Positions 17,052-25,454 of a stretch of 64,000 nucleotides of DNA are shown here, piece after piece (the stretch's first letter is position 1; each line of letters opens with the position of its first letter). The stretch lies in the NCBI RefSeq assembly GCF_001040705.1, contig NZ_CVQP01000001.1, forward strand, positions 612,324-676,323, given 5' to 3'. This stretch comes from Rhodococcus sp. RD6.2. GTDB lineage: Bacteria > Actinomycetota > Actinomycetes > Mycobacteriales > Mycobacteriaceae. Below the pieces are notes generated by a model. The model was given only the letters and a program-made list of their open reading frames with translations. It had not been told where the DNA came from and did not search any database. A program made the position numbers and the translations under genes.

Positions 17052-17468
17052 ATGCACACGGGTGCGAGCAACAGGGACGACCGGCGGGAAGTGGCCGCCG
17101 CGGCGATCGTCGACGATGGCCGGCTGCTGCTCGCGCAGCGCGTGAGCCCACCGGAACTGGCAGGCCGGTGGGAACTTCCCGGCGGCAAGATCGAACCTGG
17201 CGAGACGCCTGCCGAGGGACTACGACGCGAACTGCGCGAGGAGCTCGGTGTCGAGACGGTCGTCGGCGCGCGGATCGGTGTGGACGTCCCGCTGCCGAAC
17301 GGAATGGTGCTGCGGGCGTACGCCGTGGAATTGAGATCGGGCGTCCCGGTCGCGCTCGAACATGCCGCGGTGCGGTGGGTCGGCGCCACCGACCTCCTGG
17401 GCGCCGACCTCGTACCCAACGATCGCGCCTGGCTGCCCGAGCTGATCGGCCTCCTCGCAGTCAGGTAG
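17052..17468 (+). CDS. mutT2: Nudix hydrolase MutT2-like
   Basis: 138-residue Nudix pyrophosphatase. The Nudix box is complete (GGKIEPGETPAEGLRRELREELG), preceded by LLLAQRVSPPELAGRWELPGG, typical of the CTP-pyrophosphohydrolase/MutT subgroup. Mycobacterial MutT2 (Rv1160, similar length) hydrolyses dCTP and modified pyrimidine nucleotides. Only 9 bp separate its ATG from the divergent dehydratase start, and no Shine-Dalgarno fits, so the message is probably leaderless with CATGAT (17040-17045) as a -10-like box. This places the promoter inside the other gene. Confidence 0.9.
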   Translation: MHTGASNRDDRREVAAAAIVDDGRLLLAQRVSPPELAGRWELPGGKIEPGETPAEGLRRELREELGVETVVGARIGVDVPLPNGMVLRAYAVELRSGVPVALEHAAVRWVGATDLLGADLVPNDRAWLPELIGLLAVR

Positions 17469-17478
17469 GTCGGTCAGC

Positions 17479-17655
17479 TCAGGCGGCACGCGCCTTCTTC
17501 AGGCCCTTCTTGAGTTCCTTGCCTGTTGCACCCTGATCCTCGAGCTTCTTCATCCGCATGATGACGACCGGGCACTTCACACACCGGGTCTTGCTGCGGC
17601 AGCACTTCTTCTTCGGCTTCAGGCTCGACACCTTCTTCGCCTTGACCTTGCTCAT
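17479..17655 (-). CDS. Small basic cysteine-containing protein
   Basis: 58 residues from ATG 17655 with a GGAAGG some way upstream. About a third of the residues are Lys or Arg. Four cysteines sit in a short core (KKKCCRSKTRCVKCPV), a spacing able to bind zinc, followed by a helical stretch ending KELKKGLKKARA. I recall similar short proteins being widespread in actinobacteria, without an assigned function. Nucleic-acid binding is suggested by the charge, as inference only. It ends 10 bp from the mutT2 stop. Confidence 0.7.
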   Translation of the reverse strand: MSKVKAKKVSSLKPKKKCCRSKTRCVKCPVVIMRMKKLEDQGATGKELKKGLKKARAA

Positions 17656-17739
17656 TGGCGACCGGGACCTTCCACTCGACAACCACGAAGCGACTCTCCG
17701 AGGGAGGTTAGCGTGTCCTCAGTCGCCTGGGACGCCGGG

Positions 17740-19152
17740 TCAGCGGCCGTGCACCGGGTAGTTGCCGCGGATCACGTGCGACGGATCGACCGACTCCTTC
17801 AGGCGCCGCAACGAGTCCAGGACCGGTGCGTCGAAAGCGCGGTCCAGGGACTCGCTCGGCCCGAGCAGCGTCGGGACGGTGGGGCCCGCGGACCAGGGGG
17901 CGAGCTCGTCGAACAACGTCGACATCGCCTCCGCTCCGGCAGCGAGCAGATCGGGTGCAGGCGCGACGGTCAGCGTCATCACCGCATACTCGGCGCCACG
18001 AGGCCGGAGGTCGAATGCGCCCGCCCGCCCGGTACGCGACGGACCGCCCAGGTGGCGGAACTGGATCTGGCTCAGCGGAAGCGAGCCGGCCGTACCGGCG
18101 CGCTCGACGACCAGGTCGACGAGGTCGTCGTCCAACGCGGTGAGCATCATCGAGGAGTGCACGCCCGGTGACGGATCCGTCGGCTCCTCGCAGATCGTGC
18201 CGACGTCGCCGGGCAGCAGTGGGCGAGTCGTGTCGCGCAGGACCGTGCCCGTCGCGCGGATCGAGGCCAAGTGGTTCGTGAGCTCGTCCTCCGAGCCCAG
18301 CAGTATCGCGTCGACGAAGCAGAACGATTGCCCGCGGATCTCGTCGGGCAGCTCCGGGATCGGGGGGAAGTGCATGATCGACGCCCATACCGACAGTTCC
18401 GCTGGAGCGGTGGCCGTCAGGGCGGCGACAGCGCGTAGCACCGCCGCGGCGTCGGTGGCGGGGAAGGCCACTCGGCCGCCCGTGATCTCGGGAGCCGGGA
18501 ACAGGTCGATCTCGACCGCGGTGACGATGCCGAACTCGCCGCCTCCCCCGCGAAGTGCCCACATCAGTTCGGGGGACGTGTCGTCGCTGATCCACCGGTG
18601 CGTGCCGCCCGCGTCGACCAGTTCGACCGCGCTCAGCGACCCCGATCCCGGCCCGTACGGGCGGGTGAACCACGACAGTCCGCCGCCTAGGCAGAAGCCC
18701 ACCACCGAGACGTCGGGATTCGAGCCGACCAATCCGGTCAGGCCGGTTCCGTCGAGTGCGGACTGCAGCGCACCCCACTTCACGCCCGCTCCGACTCGCG
18801 CGGTCCGCGCGGTGGAGTCGATCCAGATGTCGTCGAGGGCAGCGGTCCGGATCAGGAGGGTGTCGTCGAGCGCCCTGTTCGCACCGTGGCCACCCGGCTG
18901 CGCCGTCACGCGGACACCGCAGTCGGCGGCGAAGCGGACGGTCTTGACGACGTCGGCGACGGTCGCGGCGGTGACGACCGCGGCGGGATGTTGCGTCACG
19001 CTCACGTTCCACGCCAGGGTCGCGGCCGGCCAGTCCTGATCGCCCGGAAGGTGGAGCGTTCCGTCGAGGTCGGCGGCGAGCAGATCCCACGCGGCGGTGG
19101 CGGAGCGGGTGCGGGAGCGATGGGCGTCGAGGTCGATCGGTGTCGATGTCAT
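17740..19152 (-). CDS. FAD-binding oxidoreductase, berberine-bridge-enzyme-like
   Basis: 470 residues of the VAO/PCMH flavoprotein superfamily. The N-terminal FAD domain has VTAQPGGHGANRA, whose His is the usual site of 8-alpha covalent FAD linkage. LVGSNPDVSVVGFCLGGGLSWFTRPYG follows, and the C terminus ends DPSHVIRGNYPV, close to the BBE motif (D-P-x-x-x-F-x-x-x-x-x-I). The second Cys used for bicovalent attachment in GOOX/BBE enzymes is replaced (SNP instead of a CP context), so attachment is probably through His alone. No signal peptide. It is divergent from a LuxR-type regulator with a strong palindrome between, which suggests local control. Substrate unknown, perhaps a sugar or alkaloid-like alcohol. 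Confidence 0.85.
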   Translation of the reverse strand: MTSTPIDLDAHRSRTRSATAAWDLLAADLDGTLHLPGDQDWPAATLAWNVSVTQHPAAVVTAATVADVVKTVRFAADCGVRVTAQPGGHGANRALDDTLLIRTAALDDIWIDSTARTARVGAGVKWGALQSALDGTGLTGLVGSNPDVSVVGFCLGGGLSWFTRPYGPGSGSLSAVELVDAGGTHRWISDDTSPELMWALRGGGGEFGIVTAVEIDLFPAPEITGGRVAFPATDAAAVLRAVAALTATAPAELSVWASIMHFPPIPELPDEIRGQSFCFVDAILLGSEDELTNHLASIRATGTVLRDTTRPLLPGDVGTICEEPTDPSPGVHSSMMLTALDDDLVDLVVERAGTAGSLPLSQIQFRHLGGPSRTGRAGAFDLRPRGAEYAVMTLTVAPAPDLLAAGAEAMSTLFDELAPWSAGPTVPTLLGPSESLDRAFDAPVLDSLRRLKESVDPSHVIRGNYPVHGR

Positions 19153-19207
19153 GGCCGACAGCCTCCGGCGGTGCGACGGCCGGGCACATCCCTCGGGACC
19201 GGGCTTT

Positions 19208-19233
19208 CGACATCCCAGGAACCTGGGGTGTCG
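19208..19233. promoter_or_regulatory. 26-bp operator-like palindrome between oxidoreductase and LuxR genes
   Basis: Arms CGACATCCCAGG (19208-19219) and CCTGGGGTGTCG (19222-19233) are inverted copies with one mismatch around AA. It lies 33 bp before the LuxR start and 56 bp before the oxidoreductase start, well placed to control both. Confidence 0.6.
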
Positions 19234-19265
19234 GAATTGCGCCGCGCACGGGAGGATTCCACGCC

Positions 19266-20414
19266 ATGACGACCATGCGCGCGGAAACGGTCCGCACCAA
19301 GCTCGACGCTCTGTCTCGGGCCGGTGGGTCGTGGCAGGAGTTCGGCCTGACTGCCATGGAGTTGTTGACGAAGGCGGTGCCGTTCGACGCGGCGTGCTTC
19401 GGCACGATCGATCCAGCGACGTCGATGGTGACCGGTTCGGTCAAGTCCGGACTCGACAACCCGTGCGAGGTCGAGTTCGCCTTCCACGAGTACGTCGAGG
19501 ACAACGTCAGTCTCTTCACCGATCTGGCTCGTCGCAAGGTTGGAGTGAGCATCCTGCACGAGGAGACCGGGGGCGATCCGAGGCGCAGCTCCCGGTTCCG
19601 GGACCTGTTCGAGCCGATGTTCGACCTCGGGCACGAGATGCGGGCGACGATCCGGACCGGTGGAGACGTGTGGGGCGGCCTGGCCGTCTATCGGCGGGCG
19701 GGTGGCAGTGGGTTCAGCCCGGCGGAGGCCGATTTCCTCCAGGGGTTGTCCGGGACGCTCGCCGTCGGGGTTCGCGCCGGCCTGATCGTGGACGCGGCAT
19801 TGGGGGGCGAGGTCGGCGTCGAATCGGGAGGGCGGTTCGCTGCGGAAAGGGTGGACGGTCCCGCAGTCCTCACCTTCGACCACCACAACCAGCTGTGCCA
19901 GGCCACCCAGGCCGCGCAAGCGCGCGTCGAGGAACTCGGTGGGGACCTCTGGGCGGAGCTTCCCCAGCCGGTGTTGGCGACGCTGGCGGGTGCGCGGGCG
20001 TTCGCGGCGGGGCGGACGTCGGCTCCTCCGCGTGTGCGGGTCCGCTCGGGGACCGGCCAGTGGCTGGCCGTCCACGCCGCCGCGCTCACCGGGCGCGCGG
20101 GTCATCCCACGCAGGTCGTGGTGACGATCGAGCCGGCAGGCGCACCCGAGGTGGTGCCGCTGGTGGTGGCGGCGTTCGGGCTGACGCCGCGGGAACGCGA
20201 CGTCGTGGACGGGGTTCTGCGCGGGGCGAGCACCGCCGAGATCGCCAAAGCACTGCATCTGTCCCCGTACACGGTGCAGGACCACCTCAAGGTCGTCTTC
20301 GACAAGGCCGGCGTCTCGAACCGGAAGGAACTCAGCGCTCGGGTGTTCTTCGACCACTACGCCCCACGTAAGGACTCCCGGGTGGGGCCGTCCGGGTGGT
20401 TCGCCCAGCCCTGA
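19266..20414 (+). CDS. LuxR-family transcriptional regulator with N-terminal sensor region
   Basis: 382 residues. An N-terminal GAF-like sensor region (about 20-180, with VPFDAACFGTIDPATSMVTGS and VWGGLAVYRRAGGSGFSPAEADFLQGLSGTLA) is followed by a middle region. A C-terminal LuxR/NarL helix-turn-helix comes last (about 310-370: FGLTPRERDVVDGVLRGASTAEIAKALHLSPYTVQDHLKVVFDKAGVSNRKEL). The ligand is unknown and no phosphoacceptor domain is present. Start ATG 19266 lies 11 nt after GGGAGGA; ATG 19275 is possible. It is divergent from the flavin oxidoreductase and the likely binder of the palindrome at 19208-19233. Confidence 0.88.
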   Translation: MTTMRAETVRTKLDALSRAGGSWQEFGLTAMELLTKAVPFDAACFGTIDPATSMVTGSVKSGLDNPCEVEFAFHEYVEDNVSLFTDLARRKVGVSILHEETGGDPRRSSRFRDLFEPMFDLGHEMRATIRTGGDVWGGLAVYRRAGGSGFSPAEADFLQGLSGTLAVGVRAGLIVDAALGGEVGVESGGRFAAERVDGPAVLTFDHHNQLCQATQAAQARVEELGGDLWAELPQPVLATLAGARAFAAGRTSAPPRVRVRSGTGQWLAVHAAALTGRAGHPTQVVVTIEPAGAPEVVPLVVAAFGLTPRERDVVDGVLRGASTAEIAKALHLSPYTVQDHLKVVFDKAGVSNRKELSARVFFDHYAPRKDSRVGPSGWFAQP

Positions 20415-20498
20415 ACGCCACCAGTGTCGCAGATCACTATTCCCTGGTCAGGGGCCGTGATCGAGGATTGTGATGTGTGGAACCGGGGCGCGGGCGGG

Positions 20499-20669
20499 TA
20501 GGATGTTCGCTGGCCGCAGTCCCTGCACCAGCGCAAAATGTCGATTTGGCACGCGACGTTCGGTTTGACGGGGGTCGCGAATGGAAATCACGCATGCGCG
20601 TAGCGGCAGCCAGAAGCCGTGCGACCCCAAATTCGTGTGGCCCCATCAGCAGCCAGGAGAACGCCCCGC
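20499..20669 (+). promoter_or_regulatory. typA promoter (-10) and long structured 5' leader
   Basis: TAGGAT at 20499-20504 is a good -10, which leaves about 160 nt before the typA GTG. Within that leader GGGGTCGC (20571-20578) pairs with GCGACCCC (20621-20628), enclosing a small CGGC/GCCG hairpin (20604-20619). ATTTGG (20544-20549) can compete for part of the same strand (CCAAAT, 20627-20632). It matches no riboswitch class I know. Confidence 0.4.
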
Positions 20670-22565
20670 GTGAGCACCACCAATTTCCGCAACGTCGCCA
20701 TCGTCGCGCACGTCGACCATGGCAAGACCACCCTCGTCGACGCGATGCTGCGCCAGTCCGGCGCCTTCGCCGAGCGCGCCGAGCTGGTCGACCGCGTGAT
20801 GGACTCCGGTGACCTGGAGCGCGAAAAGGGCATCACCATCCTCGCGAAGAACACCGCGGTTCACCGCCACAACGAAGACGGCACCGTCACCGTCATCAAC
20901 GTGATCGACACTCCGGGCCACGCCGACTTCGGTGGTGAGGTCGAGCGCGGCCTGTCCATGGTCGACGGCGTCGTCCTGCTCGTCGACGCGTCCGAGGGCC
21001 CGCTGCCGCAGACCCGATTCGTGCTCCGCAAGGCCCTCTCGGCGTCCCTGCCGGTCATCATCGTCGTGAACAAGACGGACCGCCCCGACGCCCGTATCGA
21101 GGAGGTCGTCACCGAGGCCCAGGACCTGCTCCTCGACCTGGCGTCCGATCTCGACGACGAGGCCGCTCAGGCCGCCGAGGCGCTGCTCGACCTCCCGGTG
21201 CTGTACGCGTCGGGCCGTGAGGGCAAGGCGTCGCTGAACCGTCCCGAGGACGGCCAGGCGCCCGACACCGAGAACCTCAACGTGCTCTTCGACGTGCTGA
21301 TGGAGCACGTCCCGGCGCCCAAGGGCGACGAGAACGCACCCCTGCAGGCCCACGTCACCAACCTCGACGCCTCCGACTTCCTCGGTCGTCTCGCGCTGGT
21401 CCGCATCCACAACGGCCAGCTCCGCAAGGGCCAGAACGTCGCATGGATGCATGCCGACGGCGTGAAGACCGTCAAGATCACCGAACTGCTCAAGACGGTC
21501 GGCGTCACCCGTGAGCCCGGCGAGAGCGCAGGCGCAGGCGACATCGTCGCCGTCGCGGGCATCCCGGAGATCATGATCGGTGACACCCTCGCCGACACCG
21601 AGAACCCGGTCGCACTGCCGACCATCACCGTCGACGAGCCCGCGATCTCGGTCGTCATCGGAACCAACACCTCGCCGCTCGTCGGCCGGGTGAAGGGCCA
21701 CAAGCTCACCGCGCGCATGGTCAAGACGCGCCTGGACTCCGAGCTGATCGGCAACGTGTCGCTGCGCGTCCTCGACATCGGCCGCCCGGACGCCTGGGAG
21801 GTGCAGGGCCGAGGCGAGCTGGCGCTGGCCATCCTCGTCGAGCAGATGCGCCGTGAGGGCTTCGAGCTGACCGTCGGCAAGCCGCAGGTGGTCACCCGTC
21901 AGGTCGACGGCAAGCTGCACGAGCCGTTCGAGGAGCTGACCATCGACACCCCGGAAGAGCACCTCGGCGCGATCACGCAGCTGCTCGCCAACCGCAAGGG
22001 CAAGATGGTCCAGATGACCAACCACGGAACCGGTTGGGTCCGTATGGAGTTCATCGTCCCGTCGCGTGGCCTGATCGGGTTCCGCACCGACTTCCTCACC
22101 GAAACCCGCGGCACCGGCATCGCCAACGCCGTCTCGCACGGTTACGGCCCCTGGGCCGGCGAGATCCGCGCGCGCCACACCGGCTCGCTCGTCTCGGACC
22201 GGAGCGGCACCGTGACCCCGTTCGCCATGATCCAGCTGTCGGATCGCGGCACGTTCTTCGTCGACCCGGGTGCCGACACCTACGAGGGCATGGTCGTGGG
22301 CATCAACCCGCGTGCCGAGGACCTCGACATCAACGTCACCAAGGAAAAGAAGCTCACCAACATGCGTTCGGCGACGGCCGACGTCACGGAGACTCTTGCG
22401 AAGCCGATCGAGCTGACCCTCGAGTCCGCGATGGAGTTCTGCGCAGGCGACGAGTGCGTCGAGGTCACCCCGGAGGCCATCCGCGTCCGCAAGGTGCACC
22501 TGAACGCGACCGAGCGCGCCCGCGAGCGTTCGCGCGCGAAGTCCCGTGACAAGGCTGCGCTGTAA
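20670..22565 (+). CDS. typA: Ribosome-associated translational GTPase TypA/BipA
   Basis: 631-residue EF-G-like GTPase that binds ribosomes and supports 50S assembly and stress adaptation. The G domain has the P-loop AHVDHGKTT, switch/G3 DTPGHADFGGEVERG and G4 NKTDRP, followed by domain II. An EF-G domain V-like region and the TypA-specific C-terminal domain (GRGLIGFRTDFLTETRGTG, KEKKLTNMRSATAD) complete it. Start GTG 20670 with AGGAGA about 10 nt upstream removes a 17-residue extension that lacks a signal. It is followed by a strong terminator, so it is monocistronic. M. tuberculosis has typA (Rv1165) immediately before lpqW as here, but narGHJI lies between mutT2 and typA there. Confidence 0.97.
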   Translation: MSTTNFRNVAIVAHVDHGKTTLVDAMLRQSGAFAERAELVDRVMDSGDLEREKGITILAKNTAVHRHNEDGTVTVINVIDTPGHADFGGEVERGLSMVDGVVLLVDASEGPLPQTRFVLRKALSASLPVIIVVNKTDRPDARIEEVVTEAQDLLLDLASDLDDEAAQAAEALLDLPVLYASGREGKASLNRPEDGQAPDTENLNVLFDVLMEHVPAPKGDENAPLQAHVTNLDASDFLGRLALVRIHNGQLRKGQNVAWMHADGVKTVKITELLKTVGVTREPGESAGAGDIVAVAGIPEIMIGDTLADTENPVALPTITVDEPAISVVIGTNTSPLVGRVKGHKLTARMVKTRLDSELIGNVSLRVLDIGRPDAWEVQGRGELALAILVEQMRREGFELTVGKPQVVTRQVDGKLHEPFEELTIDTPEEHLGAITQLLANRKGKMVQMTNHGTGWVRMEFIVPSRGLIGFRTDFLTETRGTGIANAVSHGYGPWAGEIRARHTGSLVSDRSGTVTPFAMIQLSDRGTFFVDPGADTYEGMVVGINPRAEDLDINVTKEKKLTNMRSATADVTETLAKPIELTLESAMEFCAGDECVEVTPEAIRVRKVHLNATERARERSRAKSRDKAAL

Positions 22566-22578
22566 AGTGCGCTGACGT

Positions 22579-22626
22579 GCCTGTGCGCCTTCGCGGTAGC
22601 TCCGACTACCGCGAAGGCGCACAGGC
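22579..22626. terminator. typA terminator
   Basis: Perfect 21-bp arms (22579-22599 and 22606-22626) with a 6-nt loop, 13 bp after the typA stop. This is one of the strongest hairpins in the window. lpqW starts 30 bp further on. Confidence 0.92.
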
Positions 22627-22655
22627 GACGTAGCCGCTTACGAAGGGAACGGTGG

Positions 22656-24467
22656 GTGCGAGCGATCCTGCGGATGGTGACCGTGTTGGTCTCCGGACTG
22701 GCCCTGGCGGGCTGCACGGCGAACCCTCCACCCCCGGTGGAGAGCACGGACAGTCCGAAACCCACCACCACCGTTCCCACCAAGAACACCGTCGTCGTCG
22801 GGATCGACGAGATCGGGCAGGGTTTCAACCCGCACCTGCTGTCGGACCAGTCGCCGGTCAATGCGGCCGTCACCTCGATGGTGCTGCCGAGTCCCTTCCG
22901 GCCGATCCAGAGTCCGACCGTGCCGGGCGGGACGGACTGGGTGCCGGACGAGTCGCTGGTCGTGACAGCGGACGTGACGTCGCAGGCGCCGTTCACGATC
23001 ACCTATCAACTCCGCAACGAAGCCCAGTGGTCGGACAGCGCACCGATCGCTGCCGAGGACTTCCGCTACCTGTGGCGGCAGATGATCAGCCAGCCCGGCG
23101 TCGTCGACCCCGCCGGCTACGCGCTGATCGACGACATCGCCTCGTCGGCGGGCGGCAAGACCGTCACCGTCACCCTGACGTCGCCCTATCCGGCATGGCG
23201 CGAACTCTTCACGGACCTGTTGCCGTCGCATCTCGTCAAGGACACCCCGGGCGGTTTCGCCCGTGGGCTCGCGGAGAACATCCCGGTTTCCGGTGGGCAC
23301 TTCCACATCAAGAGCGTCGACCGTGGGCGTGACGAGATCCTGCTCGAACGCAACGACCGCTTCTGGGGAACGCCTGCGACGCCCGATCAGATCCTGATGC
23401 GGCGCGGTGGATCGAACGCCCAGCTCACCGATTCCGTCCGGTCCGGTGACACCCAGGTCGTGCAGGTGCGCGGGGCCGGTTCCCTGCAGGCGCAGCTCGC
23501 CGCGGTCCCCGGGGTGCGGGCGGGCACGACACCGCAACCGCGAGTCCTGGACCTGACGTTCAACGGCCGCACCGATGCCGTCGCGGATCAGCGTGTGCGG
23601 CGTGCCCTCACCGGCCTGCTGAACACGGATCTGCTCGCATCGGTGGGGTCGCCGTCGGGCGCGAATGCGACGGTCGCCCGAGCTCAGGTGCTCGCACCGT
23701 CCGCACCCGGCTACGTTCCGACGGCTCCGCCCGCGCTCACCCGGGACGACGCGCTGCGTCTGCTCGCGGAATCCGGGTGGATTCTCGACGTCCCGCAGGC
23801 GCAGCCCGACGACTCCGCGGACGGTCGGGAGGACGAGGTGCGTCTGGTTCGCGACGGCGAACAGCTGGCGTTGACGATCGGTGCGACCACCGGTGACGAC
23901 TCCGCGATCGCGGTTGCGAACACGGTTGCCGACCAGTTGCGCGGCGCGGGTGTCCTGGTCGACGTCACGACGATGCGTGCGGAGGAACTGTACGGGCAGG
24001 CACTGGTCGAGGGTCGTGTGGACGCGGTCGTCGGCTGGGCGCGTGCGGGCGCGGATCCCGCGACCGTGCTGGCGTCCCGATACGGGTGCCCCCTGCCCGC
24101 TGCACCCGAGGCGGAGCCGACGGGCGAGCCGAGTGCAGCCGCAGGCACCGCGGCGACCGAAGCGCCGGAAGCTTCCGACGAGGATTCGGAAGACGCTCCG
24201 AATCTCGAAGCCCCGAGCAACATTTCGGGCCTGTGTGATCCCGCCTTGCAGCAGGGGATCGATGCCGCACTGCGTGGCGTCGGCGACGTCGGGCAGGTGA
24301 TCTCCCAGGCCGAGCCGCGCCTGTGGGAACTTGCTGCGGTGCTGCCGATCCTGCAGGACACGACGGTGGTCGCGGCGGGGCCGGACGTGGACGGCGTGAC
24401 GCTGTCCGGGGCGATCGAGGTCGGCATCTTCGGTGACGCTGCGAACTGGTCGAGGACTCAGGGATGA
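22656..24467 (+). CDS. lpqW: Lipoprotein LpqW, peptide-binding-protein-like
   Basis: 603-residue lipoprotein with lipobox LAGC (Cys about 17) followed by a Pro/Thr-rich linker. The rest has the type 5 extracellular solute-binding protein fold ([17 protein letters not shown]...[54 protein letters not shown]). A long acidic insertion lies near 480-520. No permease or ATPase genes are near, in keeping with mycobacterial LpqW (Rv1166), which lost transport. That protein instead regulates the split between polar PIMs and lipoarabinomannan upstream of PimE. Start GTG 22656 has AAGGGA upstream. It overlaps mshB by 4 bp (ATGA). Confidence 0.9.
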   Translation: MRAILRMVTVLVSGLALAGCTANPPPPVESTDSPKPTTTVPTKNTVVVGIDEIGQGFNPHLLSDQSPVNAAVTSMVLPSPFRPIQSPTVPGGTDWVPDESLVVTADVTSQAPFTITYQLRNEAQWSDSAPIAAEDFRYLWRQMISQPGVVDPAGYALIDDIASSAGGKTVTVTLTSPYPAWRELFTDLLPSHLVKDTPGGFARGLAENIPVSGGHFHIKSVDRGRDEILLERNDRFWGTPATPDQILMRRGGSNAQLTDSVRSGDTQVVQVRGAGSLQAQLAAVPGVRAGTTPQPRVLDLTFNGRTDAVADQRVRRALTGLLNTDLLASVGSPSGANATVARAQVLAPSAPGYVPTAPPALTRDDALRLLAESGWILDVPQAQPDDSADGREDEVRLVRDGEQLALTIGATTGDDSAIAVANTVADQLRGAGVLVDVTTMRAEELYGQALVEGRVDAVVGWARAGADPATVLASRYGCPLPAAPEAEPTGEPSAAAGTAATEAPEASDEDSEDAPNLEAPSNISGLCDPALQQGIDAALRGVGDVGQVISQAEPRLWELAAVLPILQDTTVVAAGPDVDGVTLSGAIEVGIFGDAANWSRTQG

Positions 24468-25366
24468 CGACGCAACACATGACTGCCGTGGACGATTCGA
24501 CGCCGGCCCGACGTGTGCTGCTGGTGCACGCGCACCCCGATGACGAGTCGCTGACGACCGGCGGCACCATCGCCCGGTACGCGGCGGAGGGCGCCGAGGT
24601 CACGGTGGTGACCTGCACTCTCGGCGAGGAGGGCGAGGTCATCGGGGAGAGCTGGGCCGGTCTCGTCGCCGATCAGGCCGACCAACTCGGGGGATACCGG
24701 ATCCTGGAACTGACCGCGGCACTCGGCCGCCTCGGGGTGTCCTCGCCGCTGTTCCTCGGCGGCGCCGGTCGATGGCGTGACTCCGGGATGGCGGGCACCC
24801 CGGCCGCACGGAATCCGCGGGCGTTCGTGAACGCCGATGCCGACGAGGTGGTCGAGGCGCTGGTCCGGGTGATCCGGGAGCGTCGACCGCAGGTCGTCGT
24901 CTGCTACGACCCGCAGGGCGGGTACGGCCATCCCGACCACATCCGGGTGCACGACGTCGTGACGGCGGCTGTCGAGTCGGCCGCGTCGGATGCTGGAGCG
25001 GGGGCTCCGTGGGACGTGGCGAAGCTGTACTGGACCGTGACCGAGGAGACGTCTCTGGCTGCCGGTCTCGAGTGCATCACCGAGTTCCCGGCGAGCTGGC
25101 GTCTGCCCGAACCCGGTGAGTTGCCGTGCGTTCCGGACTCCGAGGTCACGACGACGGTCGACGTTCGTGAGCACCTGGCGGCGAAGGTGGCGGCCTTCGA
25201 GGCGCATGCGACGCAGGTGACGGTGTCGCCGAGCGGGACGGAGTACGCGCTGTCGAACGACATCGTGCAGCCGATCCTCGTCGACGAGCACTACGTTCTG
25301 GTGCGCGGGACGCTCGGTGACGTGGCCGCCGACGGACGCGAACGGGATCTGTTCTCCGGACTGTGA
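24464..25366 (+). CDS. mshB: N-acetyl-1-D-myo-inositol-2-amino-2-deoxy-alpha-D-glucopyranoside deacetylase MshB
   Basis: 300-residue zinc deacetylase of the LmbE/PIG-L fold, second step of mycothiol synthesis: it releases acetate from GlcNAc-Ins. The zinc ligands are visible in AHPDDES (His, Asp) and [10 protein letters not shown] (His); the first Asp pair acts as general base. The acidic [17 protein letters not shown] and [14 protein letters not shown] blocks are typical of MshB as against the conjugate amidase Mca. Its ATG overlaps the lpqW stop, indicating one operon. Mycothiol is the main thiol of these bacteria. Confidence 0.95.
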   Translation: MTTQHMTAVDDSTPARRVLLVHAHPDDESLTTGGTIARYAAEGAEVTVVTCTLGEEGEVIGESWAGLVADQADQLGGYRILELTAALGRLGVSSPLFLGGAGRWRDSGMAGTPAARNPRAFVNADADEVVEALVRVIRERRPQVVVCYDPQGGYGHPDHIRVHDVVTAAVESAASDAGAGAPWDVAKLYWTVTEETSLAAGLECITEFPASWRLPEPGELPCVPDSEVTTTVDVREHLAAKVAAFEAHATQVTVSPSGTEYALSNDIVQPILVDEHYVLVRGTLGDVAADGRERDLFSGL

Positions 25367-25454
25367 AACGGCCTTGCGCGGGCTACGCTGTGGTCGATTC
25401 ACCTGTGTGACTTCCAAGTGTGTGTGAGCTTCACCCACGAAGGGACGAGTGCTG

